A stretch of DNA of 64,000 nucleotides from Glandiceps talaboti (lineage: Eukaryota > Hemichordata > Enteropneusta > Spengelidae), in contig NC_135549.1 of NCBI RefSeq assembly GCF_964340395.1, positions 13,078,842 to 13,142,841 of the forward strand, read 5' to 3'. Within the stretch, counting starts at the first letter, position 1; the number at the start of each line of letters is the position of its first letter. The position numbers were made by a program, and so were the translations under genes. Positions 1-10,350 of this stretch are shown in pieces. The notes under the pieces are model-generated. The model worked only from the letters and a program-made list of their open reading frames with translations, was not told where the DNA came from and made no database searches.

Positions 1-296
1 ATTACAACAGATTTCAGTCCATACAATGTATACATAATTTACAATTGGAAAGTTGCTCTTAAGACTGTTCCTAGACAGACCTATGTACAGACTGAGACAT
101 ATTACATGTTTTTCAGAGTCAAGTTTAAAACGTCTTAAAAAAGCCCACTGCGGTGTGAAACTAGTCAAGGATTCAAGTCAAATTTGTACCCATATATTTA
201 CAGCTGAAGTTAAGATATGCACTAATTTATTATTTGTTTACTTCTTACAAGAAACAAATCTTTGTGTAGAACACGTTAACATAGTAATCAACTTAC

Positions 297-490
297 TGGA
301 GTTCTGTTTTCTTCTCTGAGTTGTTTGAGTATATCTTGAAATTGGAATGGTTTGCCAACAAGCATTGTAACAGTCTTTCCAATACGAGGTATATATGGTG
401 GGTTATTTGGCAATATGTCATCCATCCCGGTATGCCAGAATGGTATCACTATAGGATCCACTTTACATTCAGCTATAAGTCTACCAACAC
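297..490 (-). CDS. TAFAZZIN: Tafazzin exon GVGRLIAEC to ENRTP
   Basis: The exon is 194 nt, with acceptor TTGTTCACAG and donor GTAAGTTG. It contains GVGRLIAEC, the acceptor-pocket proline motif [24 protein letters not shown] and VGKPF, all strongly conserved in tafazzins. The frame stays open for three more bases into the intron and then meets a stop. The strong donor and the known longer C-terminus argue that the protein continues in an exon to the left. That exon is not recognisable in 1-296. Confidence 0.92.
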
Positions 491-3400
491 CTGTGAACAA
501 TCAATCTATGTATCACTATAGGATTCACTTTACATTCACCTATAAGTCTACCAACACCTATAAACAATCAATCTATTGTCAGTTACATACTAATAGCCAA
601 CTGATGTAACTTTTGATCACTTTAATAGTAACATTTTGATTCAATGACACTGTAATAAAACTACACACAACTCATCTAGCAAAACAAAATGGAGAATAAC
701 ATTATGAAACTAAAACTAGATCAGAAGTTGTGTTGTATGTTTAATTTTCTTTCCATGTTGTCACAAAAAGAAACATCTCAAACTTGATGCAGTGTTAACT
801 TTACCATTTAGTGTTCACTTTTTAATACTACAATAACCTACACATGGATTCATTACTGTGAAGTACTAAAAAAAACAGCAACCTGTACTGGCACTTACCC
901 CATTTCAGTCTCAAATCATCCTTTGTCAAATTCACTTTTCCTTCAAGACAGAACAATAAGATGACATGAACAAATTACACATCATCTTTGCTATCACAAT
1001 TAAAATGTGTTTTAATTAACAAGTTTATCAACAAAAACAATTACCGATATCCTCAATATCTGATTATATGCAAATTATAATCATTATGAGTCACCTGTAT
1101 GCTAATTATGTACTTTGATAAGTAATCCTCTATGTATCGATATCTTGGTTATGTATATGGTATATTTTAATGAAATAAATGTACATTTTGCCAAGATTAA
1201 AGTGGTCATTATGTGGATGACGACAAATCATTAATGGATATCTATTTTGGATTTATAATAATTTATTAATTCACAATTTTAGCATGTTTTCCTACTTGAA
1301 GAAAAAACGTGAAAGTAGACTAAGTTCAGGCAAGTCTGTGTGTGTGTCACTTAATAAATTGTACATGCAATAACAAATTTTTACAGAGATTTTAGCTTCT
1401 TGCAATTTATTGAGTAACAAACATAGACTTGGTCTAACTTTCACATAGTTTTTTTTCAAGTAGGGAAACATGGTATAGTTATTTTACAAATGAAATCCAA
1501 AATATAATGTTACCCTTTTGTCATCTGTATGGCCACCATGCAATGTTGGTGACACAATTCATTTCATTCCTGTTTTTGTTAGTTTTGATAGTTTCCCAAC
1601 CTTATCTGCTTTGACTGCCTGTATTTCCCAATAAAGTGAAGCAATCCAAATTTCATAAAACTGTTCATAATTCTTTGTAAATCTACTATCATCATCACTG
1701 AAATACTGGTTGATTGCAAATAAAATGAATATGTGATAGCCTCTCCTGTCTCACTTTTAAGACAAGTTATATCATGAAGTAATCATTGGCATGAACATTT
1801 GCTAAATAGGTCTGAAAGTAGAATATTATTCATCAATTTAATATCACTCCAAACAGACCAAGTAATATTGATGAATCATCAGAGAGGATTTTGTGGACTA
1901 ATATTTCTTATCTAAAAGTCAAAACTGTCCAAATTCATGACGATATCAGGTACATAAAATCTACATCTAAAAACCAAGTAATAATCATATTTGTAGTACC
2001 GTACCTTCTGGAAAGATATGAACCCATCCTCCTTGATTAAGATACTCTACACACTTATCCATTCCTTTCTGATAAACTCCATCACCTGTATTCAAACATC
2101 CAGGACAAATATCAGTTACTACATGTACAGTCCGAACATGAACCTGAATGCTGTTATGTAGATGTTATTGAATTATTTCATTTGGTTTGCAAGTTAGTTT
2201 CATCATTTACTAAAGTTGTGCCATATGTCGATTGTAATGTGAGACAGTAATTGTCTGCATTGCACACTATCGTTTGATAGAATGTTTCAAGCAATGGCAA
2301 GCATGTAAAAGTCTATTTGAGAGACAACCATATTAAATCAAAGTATACTATTTATTATTGTAACTTGTAATGTTTTTCTTTCCATACAACTAATGTAGAC
2401 ACTGTACATCTAAGTGTTGAATAATTCTATTTTTTTAAAAGTTAAATGTAGTTGCCCTCTTGACAAAGATAAAGCAGATTTTAAGTTTGTTTAAGTGTTC
2501 TTTTAGCACCGTTATCTACATTGTATCATGAAAATTTCACTCATGACATTAGGTTGTGAAATAATTTGGTGATGTCGTGCTCACACTGAATTTGATGCTA
2601 TATGCTTGCATCATAGTGAAAACCAAACCACTATTTTGTGCATACAAATCAGTTCTCACCAGAGTAGTTTTATTACCAAAGACCAAAAAAACAGTACAAT
2701 GATCATACCTCTAATTACTGGTACACATTTGCCAAGACTAAAGAACCACGTGTTTAGTTTGTTGGTGTATAAAATATCACTTGCTGCTGGAGTCCTAGAG
2801 AAGTCATTGAAAGAAGATGGATGATGTCATGATCACGTGAGAAATACACAAAGTATCAGAGGTAGAGCTTTACAACTTCATCTGACAACAATGCTTGCCA
2901 AGTGAAATAGACTGCGATCATTCATTCTACACAAAAGCTCAAGATCACATAGTGCCATTTGTATGGAAATTTGTTGTTTCGGATAAACAAAAATGTAATA
3001 ATAACACAATCCCATGTCACATGAGTTCCAGTGTGGGTACTCAGGGGTATTTGCACTCATGCTTACTAGTTGCTGAATACAATACTGTTTGCACTCATGC
3101 TTTCCTGCTGCACTTCACTCACTATGCCCTTGATAATACTGCCACAGGGAACACTGTAAGCACCCATTCATATATCCCGAGTATGCCACACTTGCACTCA
3201 CATGTCCATGGGGTTCTGTCATATTATCTTGTAATCTAGTGTGTTTAGTCAGAAATTTCAGTAGATAATCTGCAATCTTGATCTAGTCTAAGCTTCTACA
3301 AATGACTTCAAACTGTTTTTGTATTTTACAATAAAGTACAGTTAAATACACTCACATTCTTATCCTAGGTTGGTTTAAGATTGTTCTCCATGTTAGACTT

Positions 3401-6400
3401 CCTGTAAAACAAAAACAATTTGAGACGTCCGGTAAAATAAAAACACACATTCAGAAAAAATACCCCGACATTCTACATATCACTTTGTGCATTGTAAGCT
3501 GCTACTATTGCCATTACAAGAAATCAGTTATAATGTTTACATTATGTATCCAATTATGCTGATACAACTTACTGCATTCAAATACCAGTCAGTGCAATGC
3601 TAGACTGTACATCATGTCATTCCACCCTCACTGGGGTTGACGCGTGAGGGCGTCCCGTCATGGTGTACCTTACAGACTAATACAATACTGATTTACCACC
3701 TTAATTTAAGGCTAATCATGTGACCTTCAAATTAACTAATTATTTGCAACTATGCTGGTGTGATGAACTTAAACAGTAGAAGTAATGAAATAACTGGAAA
3801 TTTTAACATTTAACTCCCCACCTTATTACTATGTGTGAATTATCAACTATGGTTGAAAGTCTGCTTTATTACAATTCCATTATCAACTATGGGTGACTGT
3901 TAAGTGTTTTTGCTAAGGTGTTTGGGAACTAAGGAAAACTCTGGTGTAAACTTGCATGGTTTTCCATGTATTTACCATGTACCATAATTTTGGTGGGGAA
4001 CCCTGATAATATATTCAAAATAGGTACCTACAACCCTTAACAAAAACACTGGTATACAAGTGGACATGGGATGGATACATAGCCTTAATGTAGGTTTTAT
4101 CTTACTTTTGGATATCAAACTTCTACATTATATCTAAATCACACATACTACCTAGTCATACAAAAGTTAAAACTACTGGACACCTCAAACTGTAACAGCT
4201 ATGCTGTAACAGTTACACATACATCACTACTGTGGGTCCTTATAGGGGAACACCATTTGATTTCAGGGGGGGGGGGGGGTTACAGGCCAAAAGTGGGGGG
4301 GGGGGGGGATTTGCTGACCAACTCAAGACATACACAAGATATTTCTTCCAGTGTTGCGCTAAATAAAAAACAAATTTCTTCTGCTGAAACTAGCAACAAA
4401 TGCCAAATTCCTAGGTACTCAGTACATGTGTCTCTGGTGCCACCATCGGCTCCTAAACACCAGATAACACTCTTGTATTCAAAAAAAATTCCTCCCATAC
4501 TTGCCCCCACTGCATCTTTGTATTTTGATTCAAATTTTACCTAATATTATTACTACCTTAACTGTTACTACCTCAACATGTTAAAATGGCAACAGAGAGC
4601 ATACTCCGAGTCCTTGAATTTCAAAAATCTCCCTCCCCAACCAACCCCACTTTGCTCCCTCTATATTCGATACAAATTTTTACCACCTACTTTCATATTG
4701 GAATAAACTGCATTCATTGTTACCTCCTACTTTTAAAATAAGCTACATCCATCATGTATGTCTCATGTTATAGGGAAATTCCCTTTCAAACATATCTCTT
4801 GCCGACAAAAGATATGCCAGTGAAGCTTGCAATATTTGACAAACAGATAAGATTACTCTAAAAGTTGTATGTATGTATGTATGTATGTATGTATGTATGT
4901 ATGTATGTATGTATGTATGTATGTATGTATGTATGTATGTATGTATGTATGTATGTATGTATGTATGTATGTATGTATGTATGTATGTATGTGTATGTGT
5001 GTGTGTGTACATACGTACGTACATATACGTACGTACGTACGTACGTACGTACGTACGTACATACATACGTACGTACGTACGTACGTACGTACGTACATAT
5101 ATGTGTGTGTGTGTGTGTGTATGTATATGTGTGTGTGTGTAAATATTTTCTTACAATAGTATGCAATTTTATGATCACATAATTTCTTCCCTCAAGAAAA
5201 GTGGTTTGAGCCATTGGCTGGGGGGGGGGGGGTAAGTTCATTGATGGAATAAGGGATAGGGGGGTTACTTATTAAATTATTAAAGTGACATTTTCAGTAT
5301 GCTTAGTTTCAGATCTCCACAAGCATTCACAAAATAGCAGCATTCACATTGCATGAATTACTGGTCACTGTTTGCTCTACAACATCACATGGCCAAACAG
5401 AATGCATTATTTACATTTTATTTTTTCTGTCTTACTCATTCACTCATTGGCCCTTTTGGGGATCATAATTTCAGTAGATGAAGAGTTTCTTTCTTTGATG
5501 CTCATGTTAATCCTAGAGTTTTTAAAGTCAACAAAAACTGACAGCATTCAGTATGGACATGAACTCCAATAATTTGCAGGGAAGGAAACAAACTTTGGTG
5601 CCTTTTTTAATCAAGCTACCACCCAGGAAAGGAAAACATTGCTGCCATGCTAAATGAGCTCAGTTCCTAAACCTGATCTTCTATAGGTACCTCCTTATAC
5701 TTTAGTTATCAATCTTTGTATATAGTTTGACAAAATGCTTGGGTTTTCAGCTGATATACTGTTTTTAATATTATGCAAACTCTGTATACTTGACAATACT
5801 ACTAGCATAGGATACAGACTGTGCTATGGGATAACATCATTAAAAAATTTTCCCATCGTATGTGGCAACCATTTTCAGTCATGTCAGATCAACAGTGATG
5901 GAATTTTGAGCTTCAAGGAATTTTTCTCCCCCCCCCCCCTTTTCTTTGTGTGTGTGTATTCTTAATAAAGACAAAATCCAGTATCGACAATAAACAGTAT
6001 TCAGACACCATCATTTGCATGGAAAATATCTTAGGATTTCAGACACTGGCAATAATTCTATCAGCTGCAAACTCTTTAGATTTCCCCAGACAAAATATAC
6101 AAGATTGATTTCAAAGCTATAAGAAACAACCTCGGTGAAAACATAAATGACCTATGTAGATTCATTGATTCTACTCTGGCCTAACACTTTCTTACCACCT
6201 AACAATGGCTCATCTAGGCATGATGTGTGGTTACACATTGTAACTAAGGGACGATGCTTTGCTCTATTTGCTACTGCTTCCTGGAATATTTCGACATTGT
6301 GACCATTAAACGAGTTTAACCACTCTGCAAAATAAACAAAAATCATGATTTGAGACTTGCGAATGAACTAGGAGATTTCTCACCCCACAGAGCAGGTTCA

Positions 6401-7071
6401 TCTAAACATGATTCATGGTTGCACACAGTAATCAAAGGTGTTCCTTTTGGCCTATTGGCTACTGCCGTCTGTAAAATGTCAGTATCGCAGCCATTTAATG
6501 TGTTCACATATCCTGAAACAAAATACATGAATATCATGAAAATCTCTTGGAAAGAACAATCCTTTATTTTTGAAAATCACAGCACTCTTTTCAAGTTGAA
6601 GGTAACAGTGTTACTTCTATTTGAGAGTTTGGGTGGACAAATGACATTAACTTTTGGTGACAATATCAGAGGTTTACGACATTTTGTATTAATTCAGTGC
6701 TGAGATCCCCTTAAAATAAAGGTATTCAAAGCTGGTGAGGTCTGTCTGTGTGAACTTATCCATATCTGGAGGGTTACGAAATGGTCGGGTCTTGAGTTCT
6801 GTTGTTTATGATAACATGAAATGAAATGGGTCTATGTTGTGATATATTACATATAAGGAAGTTCCTTTCTCGGAATGTGGGTGTGTGCATCAGAGAGAAC
6901 TGCCATCAATATTTAAAGCAGACAGTACATTACACTTAGTTGGTATAGACACTTAGGTTGGCCTATGCTTTGAATGATTGTGAGAGTATAATGTGTGGAT
7001 CTCTACACAGAAACTGTACGACTCAAGTTAAATAGAAGTGTTTTAATTTGTATAATACTTCCACCTCCATT

Positions 7072-7116
<45 letters not shown>

Positions 7117-7600
7117 TACTAACTACGTAGCAACAGAGTGGCTAATGTACTAATGTGTCGATCACATGGACTTCATGTGTTCAACACTGTATTGAACCTT
7201 GATTCTTGATCATGTGCACTGCAAGAAACTGAAGAGCAGATGGAGGAGTCAATGACCTAATGGTTACAAAACTGGTGATGAATTTCAATCGTGCATTTTG
7301 AACACTCTGAAGCTACATCACTGTCATCAAAATGCACGACAGAAACCTTACATGTAATAACATACACTGATTACACATGGTACATGCTATGCTTAACATT
7401 GTCATTGACGTTCTCATAATATGTATCCAGATTCCAGGCGTCAACGTAGTGTGACGTCACTGAAGTATTCTCCATGTTCATTACTTACTCAGCCAAAGTT
7501 GGGAAAACACCGCTACACCTGTGTTGGCGACCCATCCACCAAGGTTGAACAGACGACTTGGTTTAGCAGGGAAAACCCACTGTCCTTTTTCCAATGGCAT
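297..7600 (-). CDS. TAFAZZIN: Tafazzin (cardiolipin transacylase), gene span, 3' end missing
   Basis: Seven exons were found on the minus strand: 7489-7600, 6384-6512 and its duplicate 6196-6324, 2709-2794, 2005-2085, 899-940 and 297-490. Tafazzin moves acyl chains between phospholipids to mature cardiolipin at the mitochondrial membranes. The family assignment rests on the HX4D motif in NHESCLDEP, the FPEG block, [10 protein letters not shown], and the stretch from GVGRLIAEC through the PFWHTGMDD and [10 protein letters not shown] motifs, all in family order and with compatible intron phases. The alternatively spliced vertebrate exon 5 has no counterpart: the exon ending in VIR joins straight to GDGVYQKG, as in the vertebrate short isoform. 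One short exon between 2794 and 6196, corresponding to the ILKLRHIWNLKLMRW region of human tafazzin, was not located. The final coding exon(s) lie left of base 1 or are unrecognised in 1-296. The kinase gene upstream runs in the same direction. Confidence 0.93.
899..940 (-). CDS. TAFAZZIN: Tafazzin short exon [13 protein letters not shown]
   Basis: This 42-nt exon lies between acceptor TCTTGAAG and donor GTAAGTG, phase 1 on both sides. It encodes [13 protein letters not shown] plus split glycines on each side; human tafazzin has KVNMSSEFLRFKWG here. It is too short to stand out alone and is supported by both splice sites, the phase and the flanking tafazzin exons. Confidence 0.88.
2005..2085 (-). 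CDS. TAFAZZIN: Tafazzin exon with FPEG block
   Basis: The exon is 81 nt, phase 1 on both sides, and encodes [20 protein letters not shown] followed by WVHIFPEG, with the last Gly split across the donor GTACGG. FPEG is the acyltransferase motif thought to contact the glycerophosphate group. Human tafazzin has [20 protein letters not shown] then WVHIFPEG. Confidence 0.93.
2709..2794 (-). CDS. TAFAZZIN: Tafazzin exon TPAAS...VIR
   Basis: After the acceptor TTCTCTAG, a single G completes a Trp codon. Then come [13 protein letters not shown] and [15 protein letters not shown], and a final G before the donor GTATGATC. Human tafazzin has [21 protein letters not shown] and CVPVCRG at this place. The exon starts after two bases of a codon and ends in phase 1, so it joins in frame to GDGVYQKG in the next exon. 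The preceding exon must therefore end in TG; no convincing match was found. Confidence 0.9.
3000..3237 (+). repeat. Dispersed repeat, copy 1
   Basis: Shares scattered blocks with 52672-52862 in the same order: CAGTGTGGGTAC, TTTGCACTCA/TCTGCACTTG, TTCACTCACT, GGAACACTGTAAG/GAAAACACCACAAG, CGAGTATGCCACA/CGAGTACACCACA and GG.GTTCTGTCATATTA. The family is not identified. Confidence 0.6.
3601..3679. mobile_element. Short palindromic element, family copy 1
   Basis: A 79-bp block starts TAGACTGTA and ends with its near inverse TACAGACTA, and shares the core GTTGAC..GTGAGGGCG with the copy at 40137-40232. Flanks GTGCAATGC and ATACAATAC differ only by transitions and may be a decayed 9-bp target duplication. 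It lies in the tafazzin intron region. Confidence 0.6.
4866..5141 (+). repeat. Microsatellite block: TATG, then TACG, then TG
   Basis: Pure TATG runs from 4866 to 4992, then TG, then a CpG-containing TACG tract (about 5008-5097), then TG again. All frames here are simple-repeat artefacts. Confidence 0.98.
6196..6324 (-). CDS. TAFAZZIN: Tafazzin HX4D exon, copy B (tandem duplicate)
   Basis: This is a second version of the same exon, 59 nt downstream of copy A, with acceptor ATTTTGCAG and donor GTAAG. It has the same length (129 nt) and the same phases. It encodes [20 protein letters not shown] and then a segment ending [20 protein letters not shown]. The HX4D pair is intact and 25 of 43 residues equal copy A, while the Trp before the last Gly is replaced by Gly. 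There are no stops or frame breaks, so it is not an obvious relic. Either copy can follow exon 1 in frame. Using both would add 43 residues and two catalytic motifs. Confidence 0.88.
6384..6512 (-). CDS. TAFAZZIN: Tafazzin HX4D exon, copy A
   Basis: The exon has acceptor TGTTTCAG and donor GTGAG, and is 129 nt long with phase 1 at both ends. It encodes [20 protein letters not shown] and then a segment ending [20 protein letters not shown]. The H and D of NHESCLD are the catalytic HX4D pair of glycerolipid acyltransferases. The ending LWG matches the vertebrate exon. It differs from copy B at 18 of 43 positions. This copy looks the closer of the two to vertebrate tafazzin (TPLITV, LWG). Confidence 0.92.
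7070..7113 (+). repeat. ATC microsatellite
   Basis: About 14 copies of ATC in the first tafazzin intron. Confidence 0.95.
7489..7600 (-). CDS. TAFAZZIN: Tafazzin exon 1 with start codon
   Basis: The ATG is the reverse of bases 7598-7600. It opens [20 protein letters not shown] and then a hydrophobic stretch, [14 protein letters not shown]. Human tafazzin also starts MPL, has the W.FP pattern, and has a hydrophobic membrane-associated segment at this place. There are 37 codons plus one base (A) before the donor GTAAGTAA (7481-7488), so the exon ends in phase 1. Both downstream duplicate exons start with the two bases needed to complete that codon. The region upstream of the ATG is CpG-richer than the rest of the window, which fits a promoter or 5' UTR. 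I saw no further upstream coding exon. Confidence 0.88.
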
Positions 7601-7957
7601 GTTTAGAAATCAAATTGTAAATTCAGTGAGGCGAGATGTGAAACGCAAGTTCGGCTGGCGTCAAAGTCTGACGGACGGCTGTAATTTGAAAAACTTTCGC
7701 TCGAAAACTCTGTCAAAATAAACGAAAGACATGACCCGGTGCACATATGAACGTTCACACTTATGTATTACAATTTACAAGAAAGGTAAACCAAGGTAAG
7801 GTCGACAGAGCACCCGCATGTCGGCTGGTCGACTGCACGTATCCGGATGGAAGCCCGCCCTCACAGACGAAACACGTTTAACTGCCATGCATTGACAACC
7901 GCCCTCACACATGTCACATACGAAAGTTAGTCATGTTCTTAGACACGACAGTCGCAG
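7601..7957 (-). promoter_or_regulatory. Probable tafazzin promoter / 5' UTR region
   Basis: Upstream of the tafazzin ATG the sequence becomes richer in GC and in CpG (for example around 7640-7700 and 7800-7960) than the surrounding AT-rich DNA. This is the position expected for a housekeeping-type promoter. No TATA box or other element could be placed with confidence. A foldback element (7958-8183) sits directly upstream. Confidence 0.4.
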
Positions 7958-8183
7958 TCGTGCCTTTTTCGCTACGTTCCATCTAAAATAATGCCGTCGC
8001 CTAGCTCCGTAGCACTGAATATTTATATGCGTACTGATAGGAACTGCGAGTGCCGAAGGCACGAAAGCTCGTGCCACCGGCACTCGCTGTTCAATCAGTA
8101 AGCGGTTATAGTATTGCTACGCATCGGAGCGAGGCGACGAATTTAATTTTATTTAGATAAAAACGTAGCAAAAAAGGCACGAA
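7958..8183. mobile_element. 226-bp foldback element upstream of tafazzin
   Basis: The left arm begins TCGTGCCTTTTTCGCTACGT; the right arm, inverted, begins TCGTGCCTTTTTTGCTACGT. Pairing continues with gaps over about 100 bp per arm, through GTCGCCT.GCTCCG and TACTGAT, into GCGAGTGCCG/CGGCACTCGC at the centre. No clear target duplication was found. The element is CpG-rich and lies about 360 bp upstream of the tafazzin ATG. Confidence 0.65.
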
Positions 8184-10031
8184 CGATTTAAAGGAATTTT
8201 AACCTATTACATGTAAAGTTATCGACTCGATGAAGTCTAAAGTCAGTGCAAAGCATGATGTATCAGTGTCAAGATTCTTCAAGTATGTCAGCATCTTGTA
8301 TTCCAGATTTTCGTCCAAATTCTAGTGTATCTATGTCAAGGGAAGAGTAGAGTATAGGGTTAGGAATCTTGATAATATATCCTGTATCTCAGATGTCACA
8401 TGATGAACAGTAAGGCCTAAAAAAAAATTTTGTTTGGTTCCGGTTACCCGACTCAACCTAGTTTTTCAAGCCGACCCTAAACTTGTTTTTACATATTCAA
8501 GAAAAAAATAATAAAATAAAACTGTTCTTCCAATCTGTAATGGCTGTACATCTGATGAGAAGAAACCAATAACACAGACCATATGGAAAACAACAGAAAA
8601 CATAACTTCCTGAATTAGACACTCCAGTATGAAAAAAAAATATTTAAAAAATAAAAAATCTACCTCCCCCACCTATTCTATCATTGGGCGTAATTGGAAC
8701 CACACAATTTATTTTTCTGTTAGGCCTAATTCCCTGACTTGTTTTCATTTGGGAGGGAGGTAAAACATCTCAAAATTGAAGAAATTGATAGTACTAAAAT
8801 TCAGTCCATAGTACATACTTATATAATCCATACACATATACATACACATCACCCACTTACTCAATCTGCATCAATAACTCAATACAAAACTTTTCCATTT
8901 TAAATCTAAAATATTGCATTTATTTTTGTAGACAAATACACCAGCACATTACAGTTCAATGTCATTTTCAAGCACACTAGAATTGAATAATTTTGTAAAA
9001 GAATGCTATGTGCAGTGGAGGCTTTCTTTCTACTCAAAAAAAAAAGAGAAGCTTACAGAATAGTTGCAATGTCTGTCTATTCTACATACGCTACGCTTTT
9101 ACTTCATCATGTAGCTATAAACGTAAACATTGCACAGTTGCCGTTCTCAAAAACATGTTTTGGTCTGGTGTTTGAAAAGAGAGAAAAAACAAAAATCTAC
9201 AGAGATTGGAGAGACACCCACTCAGTTTACAACAAATAGAAGTGTAAAAAAACGTGAAGAATAAAAGTCGTACAATAATAGTAAAACTTTTGGAGGATTT
9301 TTTTTTTGTACATAATAATACATAAACATAAAGGAACTGTGTTTGTGGAGTCGTTCACAAATTTGCACCATTGGTTCATTTGCTATCTCTATGGATTAAA
9401 TAGACTACCCTGATTGGTTTGTGCTATGTATGATTGACAAGCGTCGATAAAAAATGATTGACGGACGAGTCACAAATGGAAAAAATAGCTTAATAAATAT
9501 GTGGTATATAAGAAACTATTGGTTGATACTGGATAGTGTACAGTATCATAAACACTATTTGTACACAGATAACTTTATAGTCTTTGTGTAAGAACAGTAA
9601 CTAAAACAACTATAAGGGAGGCATTTTTTCCCCCCAACATCTGACATTACACATCGAGATTCAGTATTCAAAAATTCTACAGGGTTACCATGAGTGGACC
9701 ATTTCTATAATTATTGGTTACCATGGTAACATGATTCAGTACTGATTATACAAATAATGCGTAACATGTAATTACAAGTGTTGTTTTCAGTTGTTGGTAA
9801 ATAGTCCAGACAGAGACGTGCTGACTTGAAAATGTCAATTTACCAGACCATGGGCTAGTTAGTTGTTGGTTGAGTATGACATTGCTAGTTGGGTGTACTG
9901 CCATCTCCATACTACTATTTTTACCTCCAACTTTGTTTACTGATATTAGTTTCCTATTTGACTATATGTGTGAGTAACTTAGTCATTTTACGACTGGATG
10001 ACCATAACAAAGTTGTCTCATCCTACATAGC
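8184..10031. other. Intergenic, nothing recognised
   Basis: AT-rich sequence between the tafazzin upstream region and the repeats further right. No supported exon on either strand. Confidence 0.5.
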
Positions 10032-10200
10032 CAGAGTGCATCCCAGGTTCTCAAACTGACGTTATCTTATCATTGGAATAATAAATGGATTACATAGGAC
10101 TACTCTTTTGTTCAGGACCACTTTTTTTTAAATAGCGCTGTCAAAAATACTACTTTTCTAAACCGAATGTTAATCTTGATTGGAATTGGGCCTTTAAAGA
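10032..10200 (+). repeat. Dispersed repeat, copy 1 of a second family
   Basis: Begins CATCCCAGGTTCTCA, then GTTATCTTATCA, GGATTACATAGGACTACT, TTTTGTTCAGGACCA, and later TTAATCTT and TTGGGC. The same blocks occur in order at 48734-48900. Confidence 0.55.
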
Positions 10201-10231
10201 CTATCTAACAGCTGAGCATACTAAGCTATAT

Positions 10232-10350
10232 GATCTGTGTGGATTCCTTCTGGTAGAGTGAGTTAACTCACTGGATAAACCATACCATACTATGTGGCTC
10301 CCTTTGTGTAGAGTGAGTTACCTCACTAGGACTTAACCATACCATACTTA
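10232..10350 (+). repeat. Tandem duplication, about 60 bp
   Basis: TAGAGTGAGTTAACTCACT...ACCATACCATACT occurs twice in a row with small changes (second copy TAGAGTGAGTTACCTCACT). Confidence 0.75.

Noticed and set aside
1-287. Final tafazzin exon in the left edge
   Set aside because: No minus-strand segment resembled the expected C-terminus; an 88-codon plus-strand frame here is unsupported.
3696-3723. Candidate 28-nt tafazzin microexon encoding HMISLKLRW
   Set aside because: Phase and donor fit the missing exon, but it is shorter than expected, has a weak acceptor and only a short LKL.RW resemblance.
4677-4719. Candidate 43-nt tafazzin exon ending in SRW
   Set aside because: Phase fits, but there is no sequence similarity and no pyrimidine tract.
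4752-5241. Long frames on both strands over the TATG/TACG block
   Set aside because: Simple-sequence artefacts.
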